This document shows, in pieces, positions 8,830-17,810 of a DNA stretch of 64,000 nt. This DNA comes from UBA5239 sp040391785 (GTDB lineage Bacteria > Verrucomicrobiota > Lentisphaeria > Victivallales > Victivallaceae): assembly GCA_040391785.1 (NCBI GenBank), contig JBEBXH010000005.1, positions 69,120 to 133,119 of the forward strand, written 5' to 3'. Positions within the stretch are counted from its first letter, which is position 1, and every line of letters starts with the position of its first letter. The notes under the pieces are model-generated. The model was not told the origin of the DNA, made no database searches, and saw nothing but the letters and a program-made list of their open reading frames with translations. The translations under genes were made by a program, and so were the position numbers.

Positions 8830-9579
8830 ATGATGACGAAGAAGTATTTTACACTTATTGAGCTGCTGGTCGTGATCGCGATTATCGCGATACTGGCCGG
8901 CATGCTGTTGCCGGCATTGAACAAAGCGCGCAAAACGGCGCAGAAGATCAATTGCACCTCCAATCTGAAGACAATCGGAACTCTGGCCCAGCTGTACAGC
9001 TCCGATTATGATGACTACATCGTGCCCGTCCGTGCCAGGACCGACGGCAATCCCTGGAGCTCGCTGCTCCTGACCCTTTATATCAATAATAAAAGTGTGT
9101 GGGATACCGCCGGTGTGACAAGCGCCAAAGTGTTCCACTGCAACTCCGACCCGCGCGAAATGGCCAATACTCCGGGAATATATGCCCGTTCCTACTCCTA
9201 CAACAGCCGGGACAACCGCAATGCGGCCGGCGGCTTCCTTTCGGACTGGGAGAGCTCCAAACTCCATATCAATAAGCTCAATGTATGCAAAAATCCGTCG
9301 AAAACCATCATCATTACGGAGCATCCGATGCAGCCGGCGGCCAATGCATATCTCGATCAGACCTCCTGGTCCACGGTTTCCTGTCCGTCCGCCCAGCAGG
9401 AAGCGATTCCCGGCGGCTCGGGCAGCAAAACGGTTTTCAGCCCGGTGACCACCCACGACGGAGTCTGGAATTATCTCATGGTCGGCGGCAATGTGGAACT
9501 ACTGCAGCCGCGCGCCACCATCGGAACCGGCACCACCGAGAATCCGAACGACATGTGGACCGTGGCGGCGAACGATTAA
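8830..9579 (+). CDS. Type IV pseudopilin-like protein (H-X9-DG family)
   Basis: A short basic leader (MMTKKY) precedes FTLIELLVVIAIIAILAGML, the prepilin peptidase site and hydrophobic helix with Glu at +5. I prefer ATG 8830 because pilin leaders are short; an in-frame ATG at 8794 with GGGAG upstream would lengthen the leader. The globular domain of about 220 residues ends with His-X9-Gly-Gly (HDGVWNYLMVGG), matching the H-X9-DG motif of PVC-group pseudopilins with Asp replaced by Gly. It lies between a LacI regulator and an SSS symporter/lyase operon, which suggests a role in glycan capture or enzyme export rather than in a pilus. Confidence 0.88.
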   Translation: MMTKKYFTLIELLVVIAIIAILAGMLLPALNKARKTAQKINCTSNLKTIGTLAQLYSSDYDDYIVPVRARTDGNPWSSLLLTLYINNKSVWDTAGVTSAKVFHCNSDPREMANTPGIYARSYSYNSRDNRNAAGGFLSDWESSKLHINKLNVCKNPSKTIIITEHPMQPAANAYLDQTSWSTVSCPSAQQEAIPGGSGSKTVFSPVTTHDGVWNYLMVGGNVELLQPRATIGTGTTENPNDMWTVAAND

Positions 9580-9601
9580 TTTAATGCCGGGAGAATGAAA
9601 A

Positions 9602-11515
9602 ATGCTGCATGTGTCGGATTGGCTGGTGATCGGGTTCTATCTGTTGTTCATGCTGGCGCTGGGGCCGGTGTTCAAGTCGTTCAACAAGAACGCGAGTGAC
9701 TATTTCCGCGGCGGCGGCAACATGGCGTGGTGGATCGCGGCGGCGTCCATGTTCATGACGGGATTCTCGGCGTGGACCTATACCGGGGCGGCCGGTAAGA
9801 TTTATCAGGCGGGGATCTTTTTCCTGACGCTGACGACCGCCAATTTTTTCGGCACTGTTTTCACGGTGTTTTTTACGGCGCACCGGTTCCGGCAGATGCG
9901 GGTAATCACCGGCGCGGAGGCCGTCCGCAACCGTTACGGCAGGATCAACGAGCAGATCGTGACCTGGCTGCCGATGCCGTTCAATATCCTTTTCGGCGGA
10001 ATTTCGCTGTATACGATCGCGCAGTTCATGAGCTGCGTTTTCACCGAGGAACTGAGCATTTTCAATCGCGGCCCGTTCAATAATTTCTGTACGATGCTCG
10101 GACTGGACGGTTCGATGGTATTCCTGATTGTGACCCTGGTCACGGTGATTGTGATCATGACCATGCTGGGCGGTTCGTGGGCGGCCACGGCGGGCGATTT
10201 CGTGCAGATGCTGATCCTGATTACGGTATCGATCGCGGTGGTCGTGCTGGTGCTGTATTCACCCAACCTCGGCGGCAGTGGCAAAAGCATTGGCGGCTTC
10301 AGCGGTTTGATCGAGGGAATCAAGCAGAAACCGGAACTGTATGACATCAACACGATGAGCCGTATCTGGATCTTTATCCCTTACCTCCTGACGTTGATTC
10401 TGAACCAGACGATTCTCGGCAACAACCTGGCGGCCGGGGCCTCGCGTTTCGTGTTCGTGAAGACTGGCAAAGATGCCCGGAAAATCTGCGCCATTTCATG
10501 GCTGGCCGCGTTGCCCCATACCTTGATCGTCATGATTCCGCCGCTGGCCTGTGCGCTTCTGTTCACGATGCCGGAACTGCAGGCCATGTACCCGAAACTT
10601 GCCAACCCGCAGGAGGCCAGTTTCATCCAGATCGCCGGCATGGCTCTGCCGCAGGGGTTGGTGGGGTTGCTGGTCTGCGGGATTTTTGCCGCCACGCTGA
10701 CGTCGATGAACTCCGGACTGAATGCCACTTCCGGCTCGATCATCCGCAACATTTACTTGCCGCTGATTAATCCGAAGGCCACAGAGGAACGTCAGGTTTG
10801 GCTCGGGCGCGTGTTCACGCTGGTGCTTGGCGTCCTGTATGCGCTGGTGGCGATTCTGTTCTCGACCTTGAAGAGTCTGCCGCTTTACGAACTGGTGCTG
10901 ATCACGGCGACCTGTACCGGCATTCCGCAAGCCGTGCCGATGATGCTCGGCATGTTCCATCCGAAAGCCCCGGACTGGGCGGCGTGGAGCACGCTGGCGG
11001 TCGGTTTTGGCACGTCGATTCTCTCTCTTTTCGTGCTGAGCAAAGAAAACCTCGGGAGCTGGTTTGCCGCCTATAATCTGACCGGCAACGAACTGAACGA
11101 CCTGAAACTCGCCATCACCACCGCGAGTTTGATCCTGATCTGCGTGCTCTGGTTTTACGGCACCATGATTTTCCCGGTCAAACGGACGGCAGCTGCGGCC
11201 GAGCGGGTGAAAAATTTCTTCCGCGATATGAATACTCCGATCGACTCGGAAAAAGAATGTCCGCAGGCGGCTTACAACAGCGACGCCCGGCAGTTCGATG
11301 TCATCGGCAAGCTGGCGGCGGTCTACGGAATTTCGATTCTGGCGCTGCTGATTTTCCCCAATGCGCTGGCGGGGAAACTGGCGATTCTGGGGTGCGGCGG
11401 ATTGATCCTCGGCCTTGGCGTATGGCTGATTTACTGCGGCAAACGCAAGCAGAGCGCACCAGTCGAAAAAGAAGTTGAATTTCAATGCAATGGAGTTGAA
11501 GAGAATGTTTTATAA
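9602..11515 (+). CDS. Sodium:solute symporter (SSS family)
   Basis: 637 aa with about 13-14 membrane segments across the whole length. The N-terminal FKSFNKNASDYFRGGGNMAWWIAAASMFMTGFSAWTYTG region, with the substrate-helix WTYTGAAGKIY and the later TATCTGIPQAVP, is characteristic of SSS transporters. GGGAG precedes the ATG. It would import sugars or uronic-acid oligosaccharides released by the lyases encoded downstream, driven by sodium. The gene overlaps the next start by 11 bp. The sequence does not reveal the substrate. Confidence 0.92.
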   Translation: MLHVSDWLVIGFYLLFMLALGPVFKSFNKNASDYFRGGGNMAWWIAAASMFMTGFSAWTYTGAAGKIYQAGIFFLTLTTANFFGTVFTVFFTAHRFRQMRVITGAEAVRNRYGRINEQIVTWLPMPFNILFGGISLYTIAQFMSCVFTEELSIFNRGPFNNFCTMLGLDGSMVFLIVTLVTVIVIMTMLGGSWAATAGDFVQMLILITVSIAVVVLVLYSPNLGGSGKSIGGFSGLIEGIKQKPELYDINTMSRIWIFIPYLLTLILNQTILGNNLAAGASRFVFVKTGKDARKICAISWLAALPHTLIVMIPPLACALLFTMPELQAMYPKLANPQEASFIQIAGMALPQGLVGLLVCGIFAATLTSMNSGLNATSGSIIRNIYLPLINPKATEERQVWLGRVFTLVLGVLYALVAILFSTLKSLPLYELVLITATCTGIPQAVPMMLGMFHPKAPDWAAWSTLAVGFGTSILSLFVLSKENLGSWFAAYNLTGNELNDLKLAITTASLILICVLWFYGTMIFPVKRTAAAAERVKNFFRDMNTPIDSEKECPQAAYNSDARQFDVIGKLAAVYGISILALLIFPNALAGKLAILGCGGLILGLGVWLIYCGKRKQSAPVEKEVEFQCNGVEENVL

Positions 11516-14500
11516 AATACTATGCCTTGCCGCTCTGGCGGTTACGGTGAGCGCCGCCGAAATCAGTTTAAACCTGAATCATGGAGAAGCGGTACGATTT
11601 TCCACGAACGATATCTGCCGTGTTACCGCACCGAAAACCGGTGATCAGGGATGGTATTGGCATGGGTTGGTGCTGAAACATGATGCCGCGTTTGATCTTC
11701 GCGATACCTACTCCATTCGTTTTGACATCCTGAATAAAGAAAAGGCGGCATTCAATGGACGGGTCCAGCTGAATCTGGCCAAGAATCAGGGGCGCAAGGA
11801 TTTGCCTGAATCATGCCGTGCCGAATTCATCGCGCCGTTTTCCGCGGAATGGCGGACGGTCGATATTCCGGTCAAGTCATTTGATTATGCCCGTGGGGAC
11901 AGCCGCTTTCTGAAGTTCATCACGGATTTTCAGTTTTCCGGTTCATTCGGCAGCGGGCAGGATGGAAGCGTGGAGATCCGCAATATCCGCCTGATTGAAG
12001 CGCCCGCGGTTAAGCTTTCGAGCAATATCCGCTCCAAAGCCGCTGAACAGGGCGTTGCCGAATATCAGATTGCCGTAAAGAACTGTACGGAAGAAATTCA
12101 GAACTTCCGGGCGGGGCTGACCAGAACCGGCTGGGAGAGTATGGAAGCATCGCTTTCGCAGGAAAACCTGACGTTGAAACCCGGTGAAACCCGGACGCTC
12201 AAGTTGACCGTAAAAGTACCGGCCCGCCTGCCGGGCGGCATGCATGAGCGCCATCTGGTACGGGTTACGCCGCAGAATCCGGGAGCGGCTCCGGCGGAAC
12301 TGGAATTCATTACTGTCCAGCGGGTTCAGTCGCCATTTCTGATTCATGACCGGGCGGGTTGGAACGAAGTGAAAGAAAAAATCGGAAAATACGACTGGGC
12401 CCGGAAAAGCTTCGCCGAGACTCTTGATATGGCCGATAAATGGACCCCGCCGGCCAAGTCCGGCGTGATGTCCGACCAGGGAACCATGGGCGTGGTCCGC
12501 ACCCGTTATGAAGATAAACTTTACAGCTGCATTATTGCCTGGGAATTAACCGGCGAAGAAAAGTACCTGAATAAAATCCGTGATTTTCTGTTGATGTTCA
12601 GCAATCCGGCAGACGGTTACCCGGTGCTGCTGCATGCCACCAGCCAGGGAATTCCGCAGGAAGGCGGTACTTTTGAGCTGGTATCAAAAGGCTATGACGC
12701 CATTCGCGGCAAGCTCACCGCCGCTGAACGCGAACAGGTCGAGCACACCATGCGGCTCTATGTCGACACGTTGATTGACCGTATGGGGGACGGCGCCATC
12801 ACCAACTGGACCATCTTCAACCAGGTACCGGGCGCTGCCTGTGCGTTGATTCTGCATGACATGGTGCGTTTCAATACGCTGATGTATGGGCCGACCGGTT
12901 TGATTGATCAATTCCGCCTGGGGACCATGGATGACGGCTGGTGGTTTGAGATGTCGCTTTCCTACAACATTCATTGTGCGGAAGGATTCACCAAACTCGC
13001 GTTGTATGCCCGTCCGTTCGGCATTGATTTATTGAATCTGCGGTTCCCGGCGCCGGGAACGGACCTTACCGGGCGGAGACCCTATGAATTATCGCATTAC
13101 CAGGGGATGAATTTCCAGAAATTCGGGCCACTCAAACGCAATATGACCGGTTTCAAGGCGATGTGGGACGGCATACTGGATTTCCCGGATTACCGTAGTG
13201 TCATGTTCGGCATGGGGGACGGTCACGAGATGAGGGTGGACGGCGTCTCATTCGATCTGGCTTATTATGCGTTTCGCGATCCGCGTTATGCTTCGCTCCT
13301 GAAACACAGCAGCAAGCGCGATCTGGTTTACAGCGTGCCCGAACTGCCGGAAAATCCCCCCGAACTCTATAAAAATTCGGCAGACAGCCACAATGCCGGC
13401 ATTACCGTACTGCGTTCTCAGAAAGGCGAAATGCGCGACCGCATCCAGCTCGGTTTCAAATATGGTACACATGGTGGTTATCATGGCCATTTCGATCACC
13501 TGAGCCTGCTGTGCCTGATACGTTACGGGCGGGGTTTCTACAATCCGGAAACCAGCTGGTACGGATACGGCAGCTACATGTATAAATGGTGGGTTCAGGC
13601 GTCTTTATCGCATAATATGGTGGTGGTGGACGGCAAAATGCAGGAGCCCGCCGAATGCCGCCCGCTGCTTTTTTATCCCGGCGAAAATATCCAGGTCATT
13701 GCGGCCGACGGCCCTGCCCGCTGGAGCAATCCGCCGTATCTTGGCGGTTATACCCAGAAGGAAGGTATCAAAGCCGGTACCAACCGTTACGTGCCCCTGC
13801 CGGACATCCACCCGGAAATCGGTGCGGTTAGCGATTATACGGAACCGGTGTTCCAGCGCCGGCTGCAGCTGGTGACCGATGATTATGTGGTGGTCGCCGA
13901 TTATGCGAAAGCGGAAAAAGAACATACCTTCGACAATCTCCTCCATCTGCGCGGTGTTAAAGTATTGGAAGGGCTCAAAAAGACCGGGCACCGGCCGCAA
14001 TTCGATGATTCCCCGCTGAGTTCCGGCCAGTTCATTGTCAATGTCGACGAGTATGACATGACGGCGCCCGTCCGGCTGACCAGCCTCCATAAATTCAATG
14101 AGCAGGAGCGCGACGGCAGGAACAAAAAAGGTGCGCATGAACTGACCGATTTTTATTACCATGAACCGGGCGAATTGTTTATCGACGCCTATATGGCGTG
14201 GCCGCCGCAGGCACAGATGCTGATTGCCGACTATCCGGAGAGCCAGCACATCAACAAGCGTCTCCGGTATGAAGTCAAAGGCGACGGTAAAGTATTGGCT
14301 GACGGGGTTTTCAATGCCTGGATCCTCGGCAAAGGCGAAATCGACGTTGATGTGACCGGCATCCGTGAACTGACTCTTTCTGCCGTTCGTGACCAGGCGA
14401 AAAACAATGTCGCCGACACTCTTTTCTGGTGCAATGCAGTTCTGATGACCGGTGACGGTAAGCAGATTCGGCTCGCCGATTTGAACTATCAGGCATCCGG

Positions 14501-14945
14501 CTTGAAAAAACAACCGTCTGCCGGGGTGGATTATTACGGCGGTCCGGTACGAATTGCCGGTACGCCGTATCAGGATACGATCGGCGCGGAACCGTCCGCC
14601 AATGAAAAACCGGGCATGCTCCGGTTTGACCTGACCGGCTTGAAGGCGGTTCGCCTGAAGGCGGTGATAGGAGGCGACTTCCCGGCGGGACAGGAGGACA
14701 ATCTGCGCAAAGTGACCAGTGTACGGACCAGGGGAACGGAAGCACGTTTCCTGACGGTTCTTGAACCGCGCGAAAAAGAGCCGCGGGTGAAATCGGTTCG
14801 TGCCGTTGATGCCGGTACGATCGAAGTGCAACTTGTTGACGGACAGCTTGACCGGATAAAACTGGATGGGTTTTACAGCGAGGATGCCGTCCCGTCCGTC
14901 GAGTTGTACCGCAATGGAAAACTGCTGGAGAAAACCAATAAATGA
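11505..14945 (+). CDS. Large secreted heparinase II/III-like polysaccharide lyase
   Basis: About 1146 aa. I chose ATG 11505, which gives a clean signal peptide (MFYKILCLAALAVTVSAAE); an ATG at 11475 puts ten polar residues first. Regions in order: an N-terminal beta-rich module (20-280), an alpha/alpha-toroid domain (about 290-620), then the heparinase II/III-like beta domain containing GTHGGYHGHFDHLSLLCLIRYG and SLSHNMVVVDGKMQ, where the His and Tyr residues are candidates for the lyase chemistry. It is much longer than typical family members, with a long C-terminal extension. The likely substrate is an acidic, uronate-containing glycan. Confidence 0.85.
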   Translation: MFYKILCLAALAVTVSAAEISLNLNHGEAVRFSTNDICRVTAPKTGDQGWYWHGLVLKHDAAFDLRDTYSIRFDILNKEKAAFNGRVQLNLAKNQGRKDLPESCRAEFIAPFSAEWRTVDIPVKSFDYARGDSRFLKFITDFQFSGSFGSGQDGSVEIRNIRLIEAPAVKLSSNIRSKAAEQGVAEYQIAVKNCTEEIQNFRAGLTRTGWESMEASLSQENLTLKPGETRTLKLTVKVPARLPGGMHERHLVRVTPQNPGAAPAELEFITVQRVQSPFLIHDRAGWNEVKEKIGKYDWARKSFAETLDMADKWTPPAKSGVMSDQGTMGVVRTRYEDKLYSCIIAWELTGEEKYLNKIRDFLLMFSNPADGYPVLLHATSQGIPQEGGTFELVSKGYDAIRGKLTAAEREQVEHTMRLYVDTLIDRMGDGAITNWTIFNQVPGAACALILHDMVRFNTLMYGPTGLIDQFRLGTMDDGWWFEMSLSYNIHCAEGFTKLALYARPFGIDLLNLRFPAPGTDLTGRRPYELSHYQGMNFQKFGPLKRNMTGFKAMWDGILDFPDYRSVMFGMGDGHEMRVDGVSFDLAYYAFRDPRYASLLKHSSKRDLVYSVPELPENPPELYKNSADSHNAGITVLRSQKGEMRDRIQLGFKYGTHGGYHGHFDHLSLLCLIRYGRGFYNPETSWYGYGSYMYKWWVQASLSHNMVVVDGKMQEPAECRPLLFYPGENIQVIAADGPARWSNPPYLGGYTQKEGIKAGTNRYVPLPDIHPEIGAVSDYTEPVFQRRLQLVTDDYVVVADYAKAEKEHTFDNLLHLRGVKVLEGLKKTGHRPQFDDSPLSSGQFIVNVDEYDMTAPVRLTSLHKFNEQERDGRNKKGAHELTDFYYHEPGELFIDAYMAWPPQAQMLIADYPESQHINKRLRYEVKGDGKVLADGVFNAWILGKGEIDVDVTGIRELTLSAVRDQAKNNVADTLFWCNAVLMTGDGKQIRLADLNYQASGLKKQPSAGVDYYGGPVRIAGTPYQDTIGAEPSANEKPGMLRFDLTGLKAVRLKAVIGGDFPAGQEDNLRKVTSVRTRGTEARFLTVLEPREKEPRVKSVRAVDAGTIEVQLVDGQLDRIKLDGFYSEDAVPSVELYRNGKLLEKTNK

Positions 14946-15547
14946 GAAAGATATTACTACTGTTGGTCCTGCTGTTTGCGGGCGGCGTTATGGCTATGGA
15001 AATCCTCGAAGCGAAGGTCGGGCTGGGCGACAGCTGGCTGGATGTCACGGAGGTATTCAAAAAAGCGAAAGTGACCGATGATTTTTACTGCGGCTGGTTC
15101 CACGGAGCGAGCATGGCGGGCCAGGATCCGGCGCCCGGCAAGGTCAAGCAGATCGTCGTCAAATACAAGGATGACGACGGCTCGACTCAGACCCGTATCC
15201 TGGCGGAAAAAGCCTTCGCCGCGGTGGCCGCCAATACGCCGGGGCCGACGGAAAAATTCACCTTCGGGCGGGCCTTCTGGGGCGACAAAGACAAGTTCGT
15301 CGAAGTCAAAGCCGGGACGAAATCGATCAAGCTGAATGCAACCGCCAATACCGGCATGCCGGTGGAGTATTTCGTGGTTCATGGCCCCGCGTTTCTGCAG
15401 GACGGCGAACTGATTTTCACCGAAATTCCGCCGGGCGCAAAGTATCCGGTGGAAATCGCCGTGACCGCCTGGCAGTACGGCAGTTGGAACGAACCGAAAC
15501 TTCAGACCGCCGAACCCGTCACCCGCAGATTTCATCTCGTAAAATAA
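14942..15547 (+). CDS. Small secreted protein of a polysaccharide locus, unknown
   Basis: 201 aa with a signal peptide (MRKILLLLVLLFAGGVMAM) and a mature part of about 180 residues that looks beta-rich. The ATG overlaps the preceding TGA (ATGA), indicating translational coupling to the large lyase. Blocks such as LGDSWLDVTEVFKKAKVTDDFYCG and IKLNATANTGMPVEYFVVHG match no family I recognise. Its position between two lyase-like genes suggests an accessory role such as glycan binding. Confidence 0.75.
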   Translation: MRKILLLLVLLFAGGVMAMEILEAKVGLGDSWLDVTEVFKKAKVTDDFYCGWFHGASMAGQDPAPGKVKQIVVKYKDDDGSTQTRILAEKAFAAVAANTPGPTEKFTFGRAFWGDKDKFVEVKAGTKSIKLNATANTGMPVEYFVVHGPAFLQDGELIFTEIPPGAKYPVEIAVTAWQYGSWNEPKLQTAEPVTRRFHLVK

Positions 15548-15556
15548 GGGAGCATC

Positions 15557-17800
15557 ATGAGGAAGATTATTTTGGCCGCCGGTATTGTTTTATTTGCCGT
15601 GAGCGGCTTCGCGGCGGATCATATTTTGTTCGGCGATGAACAGAGCGAAACGGCGCATGTATTCAGTGGCGCTGAGACCGAAGTTATTTCCGGCGGATAC
15701 GGCGTTCCCGCCCGCAAGATTCTCCAGCCGAAGGAGAAAAGCTGGCAGAGTGCGCCGATGTCGTTCAAGCTGAAAGTCGATCCGGCCAAACGCAATTATG
15801 TCACGGTCAAATTCTGGGGCGGCGACGTGACCCACGATCATCTGGTGATGTTCATCGACGGCAAGCAGATGGGCTATATGCACCTCGGCGATTATGATAT
15901 CCTTGACTACGAACAGTGCGAACCGCGTGACGCGCCGCACTCATCCAACCCGAACCCGCAATATCCGGGGCGCTTCACCTATACGACGTTTCTGTTGCCG
16001 GAAATCGCCACCAAAGGCAAAACCGAACTTGAAATCGCCATCCGTGCCACCGGCAAAATCTGGGGATACGGTAATAATTTTCAGCAATTTCAGAAAGACG
16101 TAACGCAGGACAGCCGCGGCATTTATGGAGTTTATATTCACGAACAGCCGTTTTTCGAAGACCCGCAGCAGGTCGATGTTGCACCGCCTGTCCCGCGTGC
16201 CAACTCGGAAATCGATATCGACGCGGTCAAGCAGCGCATCGAGCACGAGATTGAAAAGAGCCTGAAAGCCGATCCGGGCCGTGATGAATGGCGCTTGCCC
16301 TTGCTTGCCGAAGCCTACAATGTTCCCTGGTGCAGCGCTTACCGCAATCCGAAGATTGTCGAGTTCGTCCTGAAAGCGATTGACGCTCAAGCGCTACGCT
16401 TTACCAAAGAACCGGACAAGGTCGTCAGCAAAGGCAGCTGGACCGGGTGTTCCGCCCAGGCCAAAGCGCTGATCCTGATGGAAGACGCGCTCAAACCTCA
16501 TCTGGATCAAGCGGATCGCCGCAAACAATGGTGCGACATGTTCGAAGCCAGCACATTTCAGCTCGTCCGCGACCGCCGCTGGCTGGCCAATCAGAGCCAG
16601 ATCGTCGACAACAGCGGACACCTGAATAACCGTGCCACCCACATCCTGGATGACAGTCGCGGCGTACCGCTTGATATCACGCTGAAATTTGTCAAGGAAT
16701 CGCTGGGCATTTTGCCTTGGTCGCACGGTATCAACCCCGATCTCAGCAATTCCGATCCAAAAAATACCCCCGGCGAAAATTATTATCAACTGACGAAAAA
16801 ATATCTGTCGAAAGAACTGGGCTACGTCGGCAATTACGGTGAGAGTACCATCTGGACCTCGGCGAGCATTTATGAATCCACCATCGATTACAAAACCGGC
16901 AAAGGCGATGAAGAAATTTTCAAGGTCATGGAAAACGCCGCCGTTGCCCGCACGATATTCCGTTACCCGAGCATAACCGTGGACAATCACCCGGTGATGC
17001 GCCTCGAGGTCTATATCGACTGGCGCAACGCGCACTTCCCCGGCAAGCCGGTTTATGTGGCTGAGGGACTCGACCTGCGCACGCTTTATTACACGGAAAA
17101 CAAGCACCTGCTGGGCTGTTTCAAGGATATGCTGACGGATGGATACTTTCAAAGCGCGGTGCACGAAAGCGTGACCGGCCGGAATCGTCCGGATTTTGTT
17201 GCTTTACTACATCTGCCGGAGCGTTACGCCAAAATTTCCGCCATGTTGAAAGACGTCGAAACCGGCATGCCGATGCGCGGCGGGGACTTCGTTTTCACCG
17301 ACGAGGAAATCGGCGCCGTGGCGGTGAAATGCGGTGACGATGTTTTCTTCGCCGAGCTTTACTGGCGCGCCAATCGCGGAATCAACAATCTGGCCAAGAT
17401 CCACCTTGTCACCCCGAAGTCGGAGCACGTGGCGACCATTTATCAGGACGAAGAATTCATCCCGTCCGGCAAGTTCAGCACCGAACCGGACTGGGTGGTC
17501 TACGGTTTCCGCGGGAACCGCCACGATTACCCCGGCGGCTATTATCACCAGCTGAAAGCCGGAATCAAAATCCCGATGGCTGAACATTCGAAAGACAAGA
17601 CGTTCATGGGCAAAGCGGAGTACTACCGCTGTTCATACGGGCCATATGAAATCGGTATGAATTTCACGCGCAAAAACCAGAGTTATAACCTCGTGGTTCC
17701 CCCCGGCGAATACCGTATTCTGCCGGATGGCGCCACGGTCAAGGGCGGCACCGTGTTAAGCGTCAAACCCGGCACGGCAATTGTGTTGCATAAAAAATAA
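15557..17800 (+). CDS. Large secreted protein of a polysaccharide locus, unknown
   Basis: 747 aa with a signal peptide (MRKIILAAGIVLFAVSGFA). Residues about 20-190 look like a beta-sandwich binding module (VTVKFWGGDVTHDHLVMFIDGKQMGY). Residues about 210-480 are rich in helices with spacing suggestive of an alpha/alpha-toroid (WCSAYRNPKIVEFVLKAID, NSGHLNNRATHILDD). A beta-rich C-terminal domain ends in a small strand module. This order is that of toroid polysaccharide lyases, but I cannot name the family. GGGAG lies before the ATG. It sits between the unknown 201-aa protein and the second heparinase-like enzyme. Confidence 0.8.
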   Translation: MRKIILAAGIVLFAVSGFAADHILFGDEQSETAHVFSGAETEVISGGYGVPARKILQPKEKSWQSAPMSFKLKVDPAKRNYVTVKFWGGDVTHDHLVMFIDGKQMGYMHLGDYDILDYEQCEPRDAPHSSNPNPQYPGRFTYTTFLLPEIATKGKTELEIAIRATGKIWGYGNNFQQFQKDVTQDSRGIYGVYIHEQPFFEDPQQVDVAPPVPRANSEIDIDAVKQRIEHEIEKSLKADPGRDEWRLPLLAEAYNVPWCSAYRNPKIVEFVLKAIDAQALRFTKEPDKVVSKGSWTGCSAQAKALILMEDALKPHLDQADRRKQWCDMFEASTFQLVRDRRWLANQSQIVDNSGHLNNRATHILDDSRGVPLDITLKFVKESLGILPWSHGINPDLSNSDPKNTPGENYYQLTKKYLSKELGYVGNYGESTIWTSASIYESTIDYKTGKGDEEIFKVMENAAVARTIFRYPSITVDNHPVMRLEVYIDWRNAHFPGKPVYVAEGLDLRTLYYTENKHLLGCFKDMLTDGYFQSAVHESVTGRNRPDFVALLHLPERYAKISAMLKDVETGMPMRGGDFVFTDEEIGAVAVKCGDDVFFAELYWRANRGINNLAKIHLVTPKSEHVATIYQDEEFIPSGKFSTEPDWVVYGFRGNRHDYPGGYYHQLKAGIKIPMAEHSKDKTFMGKAEYYRCSYGPYEIGMNFTRKNQSYNLVVPPGEYRILPDGATVKGGTVLSVKPGTAIVLHKK

Positions 17801-17810
17801 AGGAATGACC

